Shown in pieces: positions 5,111 to 5,291 of a DNA stretch of 5,291 nucleotides. The position numbers and the translations under genes were made by a program. Origin of the DNA: an uncultured Flammeovirgaceae bacterium (lineage in GTDB: Bacteria > Bacteroidota > Bacteroidia > Cytophagales > Cyclobacteriaceae); the NCBI GenBank assembly GCA_937138955.1, contig CAKZPJ010000021.1:1-5291 (forward strand). Direction: 5' to 3'. Below the pieces are notes generated by a model that made no database searches, had not been told where the DNA came from, and saw only the letters and a list, made by a program, of their open reading frames with translations. Numbering within the stretch: position 1 is the first letter of the stretch; the number at the start of each line of letters is the position of its first letter.

Positions 5111-5291
5111 GTTTCGTCTACTTCTAATACTTCCAGTATTTCTGCTAGATCATCAAAGTCTTTGTAACCAGGTTTAATTTCGTTGCTACCCTTCAGAGCA
5201 ATTCCCAAAATGGCACTGTTATCCACCAACGAGAGAATATTATCGGGGGTAATTCCGAAACCTAATAGAATAGGATACTGCTCGGCCAAGT
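5104..5291 (-). CDS. C-terminal fragment of a TrpF-like (phosphoribosylanthranilate isomerase-like) TIM-barrel protein
   Basis: The last 62 or so codons of a gene entering from the right edge; the stop is TGA at 5104-5106. The TTG at 5287-5289 is an internal Leu codon, not a start. The visible protein has PILLGFGITPDNI, comparable to the P-x-x-LAGG-(I/L)-x-P-x-N-(I/V) strand and phosphate-binding loop near the end of phosphoribosylanthranilate isomerases. It then has ALKGSNEIKPGYKDFDDL, comparable to their S-G-V-E-x-x-P-G-x-KD segment. On that basis the product would be the third enzyme of tryptophan synthesis or a diverged relative. The match is imperfect (GFGI for GGI, LKGSNE for SSGVE), and the catalytic Cys and Asp lie outside the window, so the enzyme activity is unproven. 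No trp gene lies on the visible side. Confidence 0.6.
   Translation of the reverse strand, partial: LAEQYPILLGFGITPDNILSLVDNSAILGIALKGSNEIKPGYKDFDDLAEILEVLEVDETY

Overview
The window looks like a gene-dense piece of a Bacteroidota chromosome, most likely Cytophagales or a close relative. This rests on protein character rather than any marker gene: a lipoprotein with an acidic stretch just after its candidate lipid-anchor cysteine, a class A beta-lactamase with the long omega loop of the PER/VEB-like group, a secreted GH43-type glycosidase, a sodium:solute symporter with a helical insertion, and start codons without clear Shine-Dalgarno sequences. I see no RNA gene, insertion sequence, CRISPR array or phage gene.

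Layout, left to right. (1) The 3' end of a plus-strand outer-membrane beta-barrel gene stops at 214. Its stop codon overlaps the stop of (2) a minus-strand secreted GH43-family glycoside hydrolase (211-1257). (3) A 120-bp divergent spacer (1258-1377) carries two inverted repeats and a short direct repeat, and separates the hydrolase from (4) a plus-strand putative lipoprotein of unknown function (1378-1824). (5) A 60-bp convergent spacer with a perfect 18-bp palindrome leads to (6) a minus-strand class A beta-lactamase (1885-2784). (7) A second 120-bp divergent spacer precedes a compact plus-strand operon of three genes: (8) a 39-residue single-pass membrane protein (2905-3024), overlapping by ATGA (9) a 567-residue sodium:solute symporter (3021-4724), followed after 5 bp by (10) a 126-residue lipoprotein (4730-5110). 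(11) The operon runs tail to tail, with a 7-bp overlap, into the 3' end of a minus-strand gene resembling the C-terminus of a phosphoribosylanthranilate isomerase (TrpF-like), which leaves the window at the right edge.

The most interesting unit is the 2905-5110 operon. A tiny membrane protein is translationally coupled to a symporter that has about 80 extra, strongly helical residues in a loop predicted to be periplasmic, and a small lipoprotein follows directly. Together they could form a multi-component transporter, with the 39-residue protein as an accessory subunit. That is inference; the substrate cannot be read from the sequence. The other genes appear to be independent units: polysaccharide-oligomer hydrolysis (GH43), beta-lactam defence, and unknown envelope functions.
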